Source: Granulibacter bethesdensis CGDNIH1 (lineage in GTDB: Bacteria > Pseudomonadota > Alphaproteobacteria > Acetobacterales > Acetobacteraceae). Taken from it: a stretch of DNA of 64,000 nt. The translations under genes were made by a program, and so were the position numbers. Shown here one piece after another: positions 9,436 to 18,377 of this stretch. The notes beneath the pieces are model-generated. The model saw only the letters and a program-made list of their open reading frames with translations. It was not told where the DNA came from and ran no database searches. The stretch lies in assembly GCF_000014285.2 (NCBI RefSeq), contig NC_008343.2, positions 2,404,501 to 2,468,500 of the forward strand. The letters are read 5' to 3'. Each line of letters starts with the position of its first letter. Position 1 is the first letter of the stretch.

Positions 9436-10138
9436 CGACTTTGCCCCCACCTCCTCCACTGGCGATGCCGCGCTGTACCGGCTGCTGAGCTGGCTGTCTC
9501 CAGCCTATCCGGTCGGGGCCTATACTTACAGCCATGGACTTGAAACCGCCGTGGAGGATGGTCTGGTGCATCATCGGCAGAGCCTCGCCGATTATGTCGC
9601 CACCGTGCTGCATGACGGGGCGGCAGCGATTGATGGTCCGTTACTCGCCGCTTCATGGCGGGCAGCGCAGGCAGAAGATCATGCACGGCTCGATGAACTT
9701 GCTGTTCTGGGGGCTGCATGGCGCAGCAGCGCGGAAACCGCACTGGAAACATCCGCACAGGGGCGGGCCTTTTGCGATGTAACGCAGGCGGCATGGCCCG
9801 ATTCACGCTTTGCCGCTTTCTGCGCCCGTCATGATGAAAGCATCGTCCATCCCGTCGCCTTCGGAGTTGCCAGTTGCTGGCAGGGGATTCCGCTGCGGGC
9901 CGCTTTGTTCGGGTATCTGTCCGCCTTTGCCGCCAATCTGGTCTCTGCCGGTGTCAGGCTGATTCCGCTGGGCCAAACGGACGGGCAGCGGGCACAGGCC
10001 GCGTTGCTGGATGATCTTCAGCGCGCCACCGATCACGGGCTGAACACAGCACTGGAAGACGCAGGCTCGGCCGTACCGATGCTCGATCTGTTCTCCATCC
10101 GTCACGAAACACAATATACGAGGCTGTTCCGATCATGA
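9428..10138 (+). CDS. ureF: urease accessory protein UreF
   Basis: A 236-residue UreF from ATG 9428, which lies inside the ureE histidine tail (8-bp overlap). It carries the family segment [21 protein letters not shown] and ends [11 protein letters not shown]. UreF bridges UreD and UreG in the nickel-insertion complex. An upstream in-frame ATG at 9341 would only add residues read from the ureE histidine repeat and is unlikely. The stop overlaps the ureG start as ATGA. Confidence 0.96.
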   Translation: MIDDFAPTSSTGDAALYRLLSWLSPAYPVGAYTYSHGLETAVEDGLVHHRQSLADYVATVLHDGAAAIDGPLLAASWRAAQAEDHARLDELAVLGAAWRSSAETALETSAQGRAFCDVTQAAWPDSRFAAFCARHDESIVHPVAFGVASCWQGIPLRAALFGYLSAFAANLVSAGVRLIPLGQTDGQRAQAALLDDLQRATDHGLNTALEDAGSAVPMLDLFSIRHETQYTRLFRS

Positions 10139-10785
10139 CCGCCCATTCTCCTTCCGACCGCTTCGCGCATGGCCCGTTCCGGGTGGGGATCGGCGGCCCG
10201 GTTGGCTCCGGTAAGACTGCACTCACAGACCGTCTTTGCAAAACCTTGCGTGATTCCTACAATATTGCTGTCATCACCAATGATATCTACACACGGGAAG
10301 ACGCGGAATTTCTGACACGGTCCGGTGCCCTCGCGCCTGAACGGATCGTAGGTGTGGAGACAGGCGGCTGCCCGCACACCGCCATTCGTGAAGATGCCTC
10401 CATCAACCTCGCCGCGGTGCGTGATCTGAGCCAGCGTTTCCCCGGCCTCGATATCCTGTTCATCGAGAGCGGCGGCGATAATCTTGCGGCCACTTTCTCA
10501 CCCGAACTGGCTGATCTCACGCTGTATGTCATCGACGTCTCGGCCGGCGATAAAATCCCCCGCAAAGGTGGCCCCGGCATCACGCGATCCGATCTGCTGG
10601 TCATCAACAAGATCGATCTCGCCCCTCTGGTGGGGGCCGATCTGGGTGTCATGGACCGCGATGCTCGCAAGATGCGTGGAACGCGCCCGTTCCTGTTCAC
10701 CAATCTGAAAGATCAGCAGGGTGTGCAGGAAATCGCTGATTTCATCCTGCAAAGTGGTGGGTTTGTTACTCCGGATACCATCTGA
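10135..10785 (+). CDS. ureG: urease accessory GTPase UreG
   Basis: A 216-residue UreG, a SIMIBI-class GTPase. The P-loop [11 protein letters not shown] lies at about 20-30. The metal-binding CPH motif is in [13 protein letters not shown], followed by [17 protein letters not shown] and the NKIDL nucleotide-specificity motif. GTP hydrolysis drives nickel transfer from UreE to urease. It is the last gene of the cluster; ATGA coupling to ureF suggests matched synthesis. Confidence 0.98.
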   Translation: MTAHSPSDRFAHGPFRVGIGGPVGSGKTALTDRLCKTLRDSYNIAVITNDIYTREDAEFLTRSGALAPERIVGVETGGCPHTAIREDASINLAAVRDLSQRFPGLDILFIESGGDNLAATFSPELADLTLYVIDVSAGDKIPRKGGPGITRSDLLVINKIDLAPLVGADLGVMDRDARKMRGTRPFLFTNLKDQQGVQEIADFILQSGGFVTPDTI

Positions 10786-10874
10786 TTCGAGGTGATCTTC
10801 TCCAAAACCGCAAGATCGGTCGCGCGCGCCATGACTGTGCGCGTCCAGAATGGTGCCTTCACGGGGGAGCAGCC

Positions 10875-11756
10875 ATGAAGGTACCACTTCAACACTATCA
10901 TAGCCGTATGCAGAGAGTGCTCGATTACATTGACCACCATCTCGACGATGAGCTGAGCGTCGAAATACTGAGCAATATAGCGGCTTTTTCAAAATATCAT
11001 TTTCACCGGCAATTCACAGCGCTGTTTGGCCTGTCCGTTCACAATTATATTCAGCTCAGTCGCTTGAAGCGGGCTTCTTTCCGACTGGCCTATCGCAATG
11101 CCGAGCGGATTACCAATATTGCGCTGGATGCCGGTTACGATGCACCGGATGCCTTCGTCAGAGCCTTCCGGAAACAGTTCGGACAATCCCCTTCCACCTT
11201 CAGGACAGATCCGGACTGGCAACAATTGCTGGAAACATTTGAACCACTCGACCAGGCCAGAAGCAGATGCATACAGCTACGTTTCACAATAGAAGATATC
11301 ACCATCCGTGAAACGGACCCGATACCGGTTGCCATCATGACGCATCGCGGCAATCCGGCGACGATTGGAGCAACGATTCAACGTTTCATCGCATGGCGCA
11401 AGGCAACCGGGCTGACACCACGAATCAGCCCGACTTTCAACATCTTTCACTCCGACCCACACACAACATCACCAGAGGAATACTGGCTTGATCTGTGCGT
11501 CGGCACCAATAGAAGAAGGGAAGCAAACGGCGAAAACATTGAGCAAGGCATCATCCCCGGTGGACGGTGCGCCGTCCTGCGCATCACGGGGCAGAGCGAC
11601 AATCTGGAACAGGCTGCCGCTTATCTTTATCGTGTATGGTTACCGATCAGCAATGAAACACCGGGAGATTTTCCGCTGTACTGTCAGCGTATCACCCTGT
11701 TCCCCGATGTCGCGGAGCATCAGGCCGTCACCGACTTGTTCCTGCCACTCCAATAA
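10875..11756 (+). CDS. AraC-family regulator with GyrI-like effector domain
   Basis: A 293-residue transcription factor. The N-terminal 105 residues hold two helix-turn-helix motifs of the AraC type (ELSVEILSNIAAFSKYHFHRQF and ITNIALDAGYDAPDAFVRAF, followed by FGQSP). Residues about 125-290 form a GyrI/SOUL-type ligand-binding domain (PIPVAIMTHRGNP, GGRCAVLRITG). This domain order matches Rob and SoxS-like drug-sensing regulators. It starts 89 bp after ureG on the same strand. Control of the urease genes is possible but unproven. The base composition is somewhat richer in A+T than its neighbours. Confidence 0.9.
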   Translation: MKVPLQHYHSRMQRVLDYIDHHLDDELSVEILSNIAAFSKYHFHRQFTALFGLSVHNYIQLSRLKRASFRLAYRNAERITNIALDAGYDAPDAFVRAFRKQFGQSPSTFRTDPDWQQLLETFEPLDQARSRCIQLRFTIEDITIRETDPIPVAIMTHRGNPATIGATIQRFIAWRKATGLTPRISPTFNIFHSDPHTTSPEEYWLDLCVGTNRRREANGENIEQGIIPGGRCAVLRITGQSDNLEQAAAYLYRVWLPISNETPGDFPLYCQRITLFPDVAEHQAVTDLFLPLQ

Positions 11757-11783
11757 ATCAGCGCCGCACAATGGGGTCAGCCG

Positions 11784-13073
11784 TTAAAACAGCCCCTCCT
11801 CAGCCTCTTCTGTTCCGGCTTCTCCCGTAGCAAGCAGACGCTCAGCTTCCTCCGGTTCCCTCCCCTCGACACCGCGCAAGGTGCGGGCGACGGCCCGCGT
11901 GCGGACACGGGCACTTTCAATCGTGTTGCTGAAGGTACCAGCCTGTTTGGCCAGACGCTCCAGCACCTTATCCATGCGCTCCATCTCGGTTTTGGTTGCA
12001 CCCAGCAACGTTCTGATCTGATCGGCCTTCTGTTCCAGCGCCAGCGTGACATGGCCGAGATGGATGGTGCGCAGCAAAGCCGGAAACACACTCGGCCCGA
12101 GCACCAGCACACGATGCAGGCGTCCCACCTCGTCGATCAGGCCGGGAACACGAGCGATTTCCGCATACAGCGCATCCGTCGGCACATACAGCACGGCAAA
12201 TTCCACCGTACGTGGCGGCAGCACATATTTCGTCGCGATCTTGCGCGCCTCATCCTTGATGCGACGAGTCAAACCGGCCACTGCCATTCGCTCTGCCTCT
12301 ACATCTCCTGCCTCCGAGGCGGCAAGCAGGCGTTCGTAATCCTCCACCGGGAATTTGGCATCGATCGGCAGGTAAACCGGTCGATCCCCTTTCATCGGCA
12401 TGATGACAGCGAATTCCACCACCTCATCACTATCATCACGCAGGCGTTTATTGGTTTCATAACTGCCGGGCGGAAGGACATCGTCCAGCATGGCGCGCAC
12501 CTGCGCCTCCCCCCAGCCGCCACGGGTCTTCACATTGCTGAACAGGCGCTTGATGTCGCCGATCTGCGCCGTGACTGCCTGCACATCGCTCATCGCCTTT
12601 TGGACTGCGGTGAACTGGTCAATGACGCGGGCGAAACTCTCCGTCATCTGCTTTTCAACAGCCGCATGAAGCTGCTCGTTCACCGCCGTGCGGATTTCCG
12701 CCAATCTGGCCTCGCTGCTTTCACGCAGCCGGTCCAGCCCCTCTCTCAGCGCCGTGTGCAGATCACCGATGGCGCGGCCCTGCGCATCCCGCAACGCCCC
12801 CAGAGACCCGGTGACATCCTGGCGCAGCGCGCCGGTCGCGGTGCCAACCTCCGAGAAAATACGCCCCATGGCTTCCGTGTTCGCCTCACGCAATGCCGCC
12901 GACAAGGCGCGTTCCATATCCAGCAGATGCCGACGCATCGCTTCCGTCTCATCACGGCCCCGCGCATCGGACTGCTCCATCGCCGCCGCCAGACGTGACG
13001 GCAGGGACAGAAGGATCCACACAACCGCCAGCAAGGCCAGAGCGGATAAAGCCAGTGCCAGCATATCCATCAT
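11784..13073 (-). CDS. rmuC: DNA recombination protein RmuC
   Basis: A 429-residue RmuC. The N-terminal membrane anchor (about 3-25, LALALSALALLAVVWILL) is followed by a long coiled coil (about 35-170) and the RmuC nuclease-like domain with segments GGWGEAQVRAMLDDVLPPG, LPIDAKFPVEDYERLL and VLYVPTDALYAEIAR. RmuC limits inversions at repeats and is thought to act on DNA structures at the membrane. A second start codon one residue in is equally possible. It diverges from the MFS gene, with 51 bp between the starts. Confidence 0.95.
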   Translation of the reverse strand: MMDMLALALSALALLAVVWILLSLPSRLAAAMEQSDARGRDETEAMRRHLLDMERALSAALREANTEAMGRIFSEVGTATGALRQDVTGSLGALRDAQGRAIGDLHTALREGLDRLRESSEARLAEIRTAVNEQLHAAVEKQMTESFARVIDQFTAVQKAMSDVQAVTAQIGDIKRLFSNVKTRGGWGEAQVRAMLDDVLPPGSYETNKRLRDDSDEVVEFAVIMPMKGDRPVYLPIDAKFPVEDYERLLAASEAGDVEAERMAVAGLTRRIKDEARKIATKYVLPPRTVEFAVLYVPTDALYAEIARVPGLIDEVGRLHRVLVLGPSVFPALLRTIHLGHVTLALEQKADQIRTLLGATKTEMERMDKVLERLAKQAGTFSNTIESARVRTRAVARTLRGVEGREPEEAERLLATGEAGTEEAEEGLF

Positions 13074-13124
13074 CCGTGCTTAATCCTTTGAAGAGCGCTG
13101 CCCATACGATATTGGACTGGTCTC

Positions 13125-14357
13125 ATGTCCAAAGATTCGCACTCTCCGCAGTTTGCGACAAGCAGCAGCCAGCATCCCCCTTCCGAAACGCCTGATGGCG
13201 TATCCCCCTGGATCCAATGGGTTCTGTCCGTCTGTGTCGCGTGCACAGTCGGGGCAATCTATTACAATCAACCGATGCTCGGGGCGATCAGCGTGCAATT
13301 CCCCGGTCATCCGGTGGCCATCGGAATGATTCCGACCGCAACCCAGCTCGGCTATGCGCTGGGTTTACTGTTGCTGGTCCCGCTGGGCGATATGCTGCCC
13401 CGGCGCGGTCTGATCCTGATCCAGACACTCGCAGCTGCGCTGGCCCTGATCCTGGCCGGAATGGTACAAAGTGCCGCAGGGCTTGCGGCTGTTTCCGTAC
13501 TGGTCGGATTGGGTGCTTCGGTTACTCAACAGATTGTGCCGCTGGCGGCCGCGCTGGCTGCCCCCTCTCGCCGCGGCGCCGCCGTAGGAATGGTGATGAG
13601 CGGATTGTTCTGCGGCATTCTGCTCAGCCGTACCCTGTCCGGCTGGGTCACCGATATGGTCGGCTGGCGCGCTGCTTTCGGGGCCGGAGCCGTGCTGGAT
13701 CTTCTGGCGGCTGTCGCTCTGGCGATTATGCTGCCTTCTCTGCCACCGGTCACGCGCACCCGCTATGGCGCACTGCTGCTGTCGCTCGGTACGTTATGGC
13801 GGCAGGAACCGGTACTGCGACACGCAACCTTTATCCAGATCGGACAGTTCGCTGCATTCAGTATATTCTGGTCCATTCTGGCATTGCGACTGGAACAACC
13901 TCCTTTTGAACTGGGAGCGGGCGCAGCCGGATTGTTCGGTATCCTCGGCATTGCCGGTATTCTGATCGCCCCTGTGACCGGACGCCTGGCCGATCGGCGA
14001 GGACCGGAGCTGATGATCGGGCTGGGCCTGATTCTGGTACTGGCAAGCTGGGGCGTATTCTGCGCCGTGCCAGGCATCGCCGGACTTGCCGCCGGCGTCG
14101 TGCTGCTGGATCTGGGCGTGCAGGCAACCCAGATCTCCAATCAGCATCGTATTTATGCACTCCGCCCGGATGCACGTGCGCGTATCAACACGATCTATAT
14201 GGGCCTGATGTTTCTGGGTGGGGCAGCCGGATCAATGCTGGCCAGTCTCGTATGGCATCAAGGGGGCTGGACGCCGCTGTGCCTGCTGGGGGCTACCGTC
14301 ACTGTGCTTGCAATAAGCGTGCATGTAACGGCAACCAGACAGCAAAGCCGACCATAA
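13125..14357 (+). CDS. MFS transporter, probable drug or sugar exporter
   Basis: A 410-residue major facilitator with twelve predicted membrane spans. Family marks are the PLGDMLPRRGLI loop after span 2, and a GRLADRRGPELMIG loop at the matching place in the second half. The order and length fit the DHA1/YnfM-like group of inner-membrane proton antiporters. Residues 1-28 form a polar cytoplasmic tail. The substrate cannot be deduced. It is transcribed away from rmuC and towards the APC permease gene. Confidence 0.88.
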   Translation: MSKDSHSPQFATSSSQHPPSETPDGVSPWIQWVLSVCVACTVGAIYYNQPMLGAISVQFPGHPVAIGMIPTATQLGYALGLLLLVPLGDMLPRRGLILIQTLAAALALILAGMVQSAAGLAAVSVLVGLGASVTQQIVPLAAALAAPSRRGAAVGMVMSGLFCGILLSRTLSGWVTDMVGWRAAFGAGAVLDLLAAVALAIMLPSLPPVTRTRYGALLLSLGTLWRQEPVLRHATFIQIGQFAAFSIFWSILALRLEQPPFELGAGAAGLFGILGIAGILIAPVTGRLADRRGPELMIGLGLILVLASWGVFCAVPGIAGLAAGVVLLDLGVQATQISNQHRIYALRPDARARINTIYMGLMFLGGAAGSMLASLVWHQGGWTPLCLLGATVTVLAISVHVTATRQQSRP

Positions 14358-14377
14358 ACGTTCCGGTAGCCCGCAGC

Positions 14378-14403
14378 GCCGCCCTTATTCCTTATTGGGC
14401 GGC
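14378..14403. terminator. hairpin between convergent MFS and permease genes
   Basis: GCCGCCC (14378-14384) and GGGCGGC (14397-14403) form a 7-bp stem with a 12-base A/T-rich loop. It spans the permease stop codon. No long T run follows on either strand, so it may be a weak or Rho-assisted end for both convergent genes. Confidence 0.4.
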
Positions 14404-16041
14404 ATGTTCCTTCGCGGCGACCTCAAGAGCATCGGTGCGCCAGCCGCTGCGCACCCCCCAATGGCTGAAGACCAGCGAAATCGCCGCCACGATCGCCATA
14501 TCCCACCCATAGGGCAGATAATCATGCCCTCCGAACTTGTCACTCCCTGCCCATGACAAAGCCGCCATAACCGGCAGATACAGAATGAACCATCGTGCGG
14601 CCCTCACATCATCTCTGGCCCCGGTCCAACCGTTTTTGGTCTGGTAATAGAAATAAATCGGCAGGGCTGCGACCAGCAACACGATAATATAGCCGGTCAG
14701 CGGCCAGCGCGCCCAGTACAGTAGCAGGGAAGCACACATAAAAGCGAAGTGGCCGATCACATTAATTCCCGGCACACGCACTGGCCGTTTCATGTCGGAC
14801 GCTGTACGGCGCAAACTCATCGCACAGATCGGAATCATGACATAGCTGATGACTGTTGCCACAGAGATCGCTGCTGCCAACTCTCCCCAACCACGAAAGA
14901 AATACAGGAAGATAAAGGAAACACCGAGGTTAAACCACAATGCTCCCCGAGGAATCCCGTAGATGGGATGCACGGCACCCAGCACATCCGGTGCCGTACC
15001 ATTGCGCTGCATGCCATGAACCATACGCGTGGTACTGGCCATATAGGTGATGCCGGTACCGCTCGGGCTGACAAATGCATCCAGATATAAAAGAAGCGCC
15101 AGCCAGTTCAGATTAAGGGCCAGCGCCAGCTGCGCAAACGGTGAGTTGAACGTTACATGCGCCCATCCGTCTACGATTCTGGCCGGATCGACAACACCCA
15201 GATAGGCAACCTGAAGCAGTACATAAATTGCCCCCGCCAGCAGCACGGAACCGACCACTGCAAAGGGGACACTGCGCGCCGGATTACGGGCTTCTCCTAC
15301 CAGATTCAAAGGGCTTTGAAATCCGTTGAAGGCGAAGATGATGCCTGATGTGGCAATGGCGGTCAGCACGCCCGCCAGCCCATAAGGCAGCATACCGTCC
15401 GCTGAAGTGGCACCGCTCACATTGCCGGGATGAAACGAGGATGCCATCAACGCCCCCGCCGTTACAGCCGGAATGATGATCTTGAACACGGTAATGACTG
15501 AATTGCTACGCGCGAACAACTTCACGCCCCAGTAATTCAGCAGAAAATAAACGACAACCAACCCTGCTGCCAGCAGCTGCGCAAATCCGCTCAGCTCCCC
15601 GTTCACCATCAGATGCTGTGCCCATGGATAGGGCCATGAACTCATATATTGAACCGAGGCTTCGGCCTCGATAGGAATCACGCTGACGATGGAAATCCAG
15701 TTGGCCCAGGCGGTAAAAAATCCAAGCAGGGAACCGTGGCTGTACCGTGCATACCGCACCATACCGCCGGATTCAGGCATCATCGTACCAAGCTCCGCCC
15801 CCAGCAGGGCGAAAAGCAGCACGATTCCCATTCCCATCAACCAGGCAAAAATGGCTCCCGGCCCTGCCAGATTGGCGGCCCTCGCGGCCCCGAACAACCA
15901 ACCCGAGCCGATAATGGAGCCAAGGCCGGTAAACATCAGTGCCCAGGGACCAACATCCCGTTTTAACTGCCCGGCCATCAGCGTATAACAGCTTTCAAGG
16001 GACGTTCCTTTTTTTCTTTTTAAAAGGTCCAGCAACTTCAA
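14392..16041 (-). CDS. APC-family amino acid permease
   Basis: A 549-residue permease of the amino acid-polyamine-organocation superfamily. Residues 1-30 are cytoplasmic, then about twelve spans follow, opening with LGSIIGSGWLFGAARAANLAGPGAI, where the unwound GSGW in span 1 is the substrate site. Overall order resembles YveA-type aspartate-proton symporters. The protein ends in an unusual soluble tail (WRTDALEVAAKEHAAQ). It stands upstream of no obvious metabolic partner, so the substrate is unknown. Confidence 0.9.
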   Translation of the reverse strand: MKLLDLLKRKKGTSLESCYTLMAGQLKRDVGPWALMFTGLGSIIGSGWLFGAARAANLAGPGAIFAWLMGMGIVLLFALLGAELGTMMPESGGMVRYARYSHGSLLGFFTAWANWISIVSVIPIEAEASVQYMSSWPYPWAQHLMVNGELSGFAQLLAAGLVVVYFLLNYWGVKLFARSNSVITVFKIIIPAVTAGALMASSFHPGNVSGATSADGMLPYGLAGVLTAIATSGIIFAFNGFQSPLNLVGEARNPARSVPFAVVGSVLLAGAIYVLLQVAYLGVVDPARIVDGWAHVTFNSPFAQLALALNLNWLALLLYLDAFVSPSGTGITYMASTTRMVHGMQRNGTAPDVLGAVHPIYGIPRGALWFNLGVSFIFLYFFRGWGELAAAISVATVISYVMIPICAMSLRRTASDMKRPVRVPGINVIGHFAFMCASLLLYWARWPLTGYIIVLLVAALPIYFYYQTKNGWTGARDDVRAARWFILYLPVMAALSWAGSDKFGGHDYLPYGWDMAIVAAISLVFSHWGVRSGWRTDALEVAAKEHAAQ

Positions 16042-16126
16042 TCATCATCGGATGAATGGTGGTTACATCAGCACATTCCGTCTCTGCTGTAAGCCTCAAT
16101 TTTCTTATCAGGCTCTTAAATAATCA

Positions 16127-18226
16127 TCAGGGTTGGAGCGCGAACAGAACCACTGATCGCGCTGTGACAGCATAAACCTGTCCAATCCGATAGGCACGGG
16201 TTTTGGCACCTTCCGGCTGACTGGTATCGAATGTCAGTTCCCATCGCCGTGCCCCGGCACAAGGTGGTAAATGAAAGGGTACCTCCTCATGATGGGCGTT
16301 GTAAATCACCAGCAGCGTGGTGTCCGTTCCGGCCCGTCTGACACCACTGGCCTGTGCTCGCCCGTCCATGAGCATGCCGAAACACCGTGTGCCGTTTTCC
16401 CAATCGGCAGGTTCCATCGTGTCGCCACTGGCAGCGATCCAGGTGACATCCTGAACACCGAGTTCCTCATCATAGGCACCCGTCAGAAAACGTCCGCGTC
16501 GCAGGATGGGGAACCGCTCCCGCAAGGAAATCAGCGTCCGCACAAAGGCTATCAGGGTATGACCATCCGCATCGATGTCCCAGTCGACCCATGAAATCTC
16601 GTTATCCTGACAATAGGCATTGTTATTGCCTTGCTGCGTGCGTCCGAACTCGTCGCCCGCCAGCAGCATCGGCGTTCCCTTCGCAAGGAACAGCGTCGCC
16701 ATAAGATTCCTCTTCTGCCGCTCCCGCAATGCACAGAGCGCCGGATCGTCGCTCGGCCCTTCCACTCCACAATTCCAGGAGCGGTTATGAGAATGGCCGT
16801 CCTTGTTATCCTCGCCATTCGCCTCATTATGCTTGTCGTTGTAGGTGACGACATCTTGCATGGTGAACCCGTCATGGGCAGTGACGAAATTCACACTCGC
16901 CCATGGCTTGCGGCCACGACGGTTATAAATATCGGCCGAAGCGCATAGCCGCGCAGCCATGGCGGAGGCTGTTTCCTCCCCTTTCCAGAAACCGCGTACC
17001 GTATCGCGAAACCGGTCGTTCCACTCGGCCCAGCCGGGCGGAAAACCACCGACCTGGTAGCCGCCCGGCCCCAGATCCCACGGCTCCGCCACCAGTTTCA
17101 CGCGGGAGAGAACAGGATCCTGCCGGCAGCTGTCCAGAAAGCCGCCTCCTTCATCGAATCCATATGCTTCACGGGCAAGAATAGTTGCGAGGTCGAAGCG
17201 GAAACCATCAACATGCATTTCCTCCACCCAATAGCGAAGGCTGTCAGTCACCATCTGCAACACCCGGGGATGAGACAGATTCAGCGTGTTTCCGGTGCCG
17301 GTATCGTTGATATAATAACGTGGATCAGGGGCCAGCCGGTAATAGCTGGCATTGTCAATACCGCGGAAAGAAAGGGTCGGGCCCCGCTCATTTCCTTCGG
17401 CGGTGTGGTTATAGACAACATCCAGAATCACTTCGAGACCGGCATCATGCAGATGCGCAACCATCTCCTTGAACTCCGCCACTGCACCGGTGGCGGAATA
17501 ACGCGGATGGGGTGCGAAAAAGCTGATCGTGTTGTAGCCCCAGTAATTGGAAAGGTTCTGTTCGATCAGGAAACGATCATTTATGAAGTAATGAACCGGC
17601 AGAAACTCGATGGAGGTCACACCGAGCGATCTGATATGCTTCACCACTTCCTTCACCGACATACCGGCGAACGTGCCTCGCAAAGGCTCCGGCACCATGG
17701 GATGACGCATGGTGTAGCCGCGCAGGTGGGTTTCGTAGAAAACCGTTTTTTCCCATGGCACGCTGGGGGGATGATCTCTCCCCCAGGTGAAAGCGGAATC
17801 GATCACCCGGCATTTCGGCATGAATCGTGCGCTATCACGCGTATCAAATGAAAGATCTTCCTTCTCATCGCCGATGATATAGCCGTGGCAGGCATCATCC
17901 CAGTGCAGATCGCCCACCATCGCCTTGGCATAAGGATCAAGCAGCAGTTTGTGTGGATTGAACCGGTGCCCGACCTCCGGCGCATAGGGACCGTGTACAC
18001 GATAGGCATAGACCTGCCCGGGCCGGGCATCCGGCAAATAGCCGTGCCAGACCTCATCGGTATATTCTGGCAATTCAATCCGCTGTAACTCCCGCATGCC
18101 CGAAGAATCGAACAGACAGAGCTCGACTTTTGTCGCATTGGCGGAAAACAGCGCGAAATTAACGCCCAGCCCATCCCAGGTTGCTCCCAGTGGATAGGGC
18201 AGACCCTCACTGATGCGCGTTCTCAT
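16127..18226 (-). CDS. glgX: glycogen debranching enzyme GlgX
   Basis: A 699-residue GH13 isoamylase-type enzyme of normal GlgX length. An N-terminal CBM48 domain (about 10-120) precedes the TIM barrel. Catalytic residues sit in VDGFRFDLA (nucleophile Asp), KLVAEPWDLG (acid/base Glu) and FVTAHDGFT (transition-state Asp). It removes short branches left after phosphorylase action. No glgA, glgB, glgC or glgP is in this window. It lies 151 bp downstream of the mprF-like gene on the same strand. Confidence 0.96.
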   Translation of the reverse strand: MRTRISEGLPYPLGATWDGLGVNFALFSANATKVELCLFDSSGMRELQRIELPEYTDEVWHGYLPDARPGQVYAYRVHGPYAPEVGHRFNPHKLLLDPYAKAMVGDLHWDDACHGYIIGDEKEDLSFDTRDSARFMPKCRVIDSAFTWGRDHPPSVPWEKTVFYETHLRGYTMRHPMVPEPLRGTFAGMSVKEVVKHIRSLGVTSIEFLPVHYFINDRFLIEQNLSNYWGYNTISFFAPHPRYSATGAVAEFKEMVAHLHDAGLEVILDVVYNHTAEGNERGPTLSFRGIDNASYYRLAPDPRYYINDTGTGNTLNLSHPRVLQMVTDSLRYWVEEMHVDGFRFDLATILAREAYGFDEGGGFLDSCRQDPVLSRVKLVAEPWDLGPGGYQVGGFPPGWAEWNDRFRDTVRGFWKGEETASAMAARLCASADIYNRRGRKPWASVNFVTAHDGFTMQDVVTYNDKHNEANGEDNKDGHSHNRSWNCGVEGPSDDPALCALRERQKRNLMATLFLAKGTPMLLAGDEFGRTQQGNNNAYCQDNEISWVDWDIDADGHTLIAFVRTLISLRERFPILRRGRFLTGAYDEELGVQDVTWIAASGDTMEPADWENGTRCFGMLMDGRAQASGVRRAGTDTTLLVIYNAHHEEVPFHLPPCAGARRWELTFDTSQPEGAKTRAYRIGQVYAVTARSVVLFALQP

Positions 18227-18276
18227 GATTGCAATCAGACCTCGACGATGGGGTTCGGCAACAGGGAAGCTATGCT

Positions 18277-18292
18277 GCCCCAGTTAGGGGGC
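18277..18292. terminator. short hairpin between mprF-like gene and glgX
   Basis: GCCCC (18277-18281) pairs with GGGGC (18288-18292). No T run follows, so termination is doubtful. The rest of the 151-bp gap shows no gene and no remnant of the missing MprF domain in any frame I read. Confidence 0.25.
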
Positions 18293-18377
18293 TTCAGAAC
18301 AGGGTCATCCAGCCTTTGATCATGCCGGAAGGGGATATGGGTGGGGAGAAAATACCGATACAACCGCGAAACACAGC

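Noticed and set aside
10830..10855. GC-rich partial inverted repeat after ureG as a terminator
   Set aside because: Arms CGCGC/GCGCG have a long loop and no T run; read-through to the AraC gene cannot be excluded.
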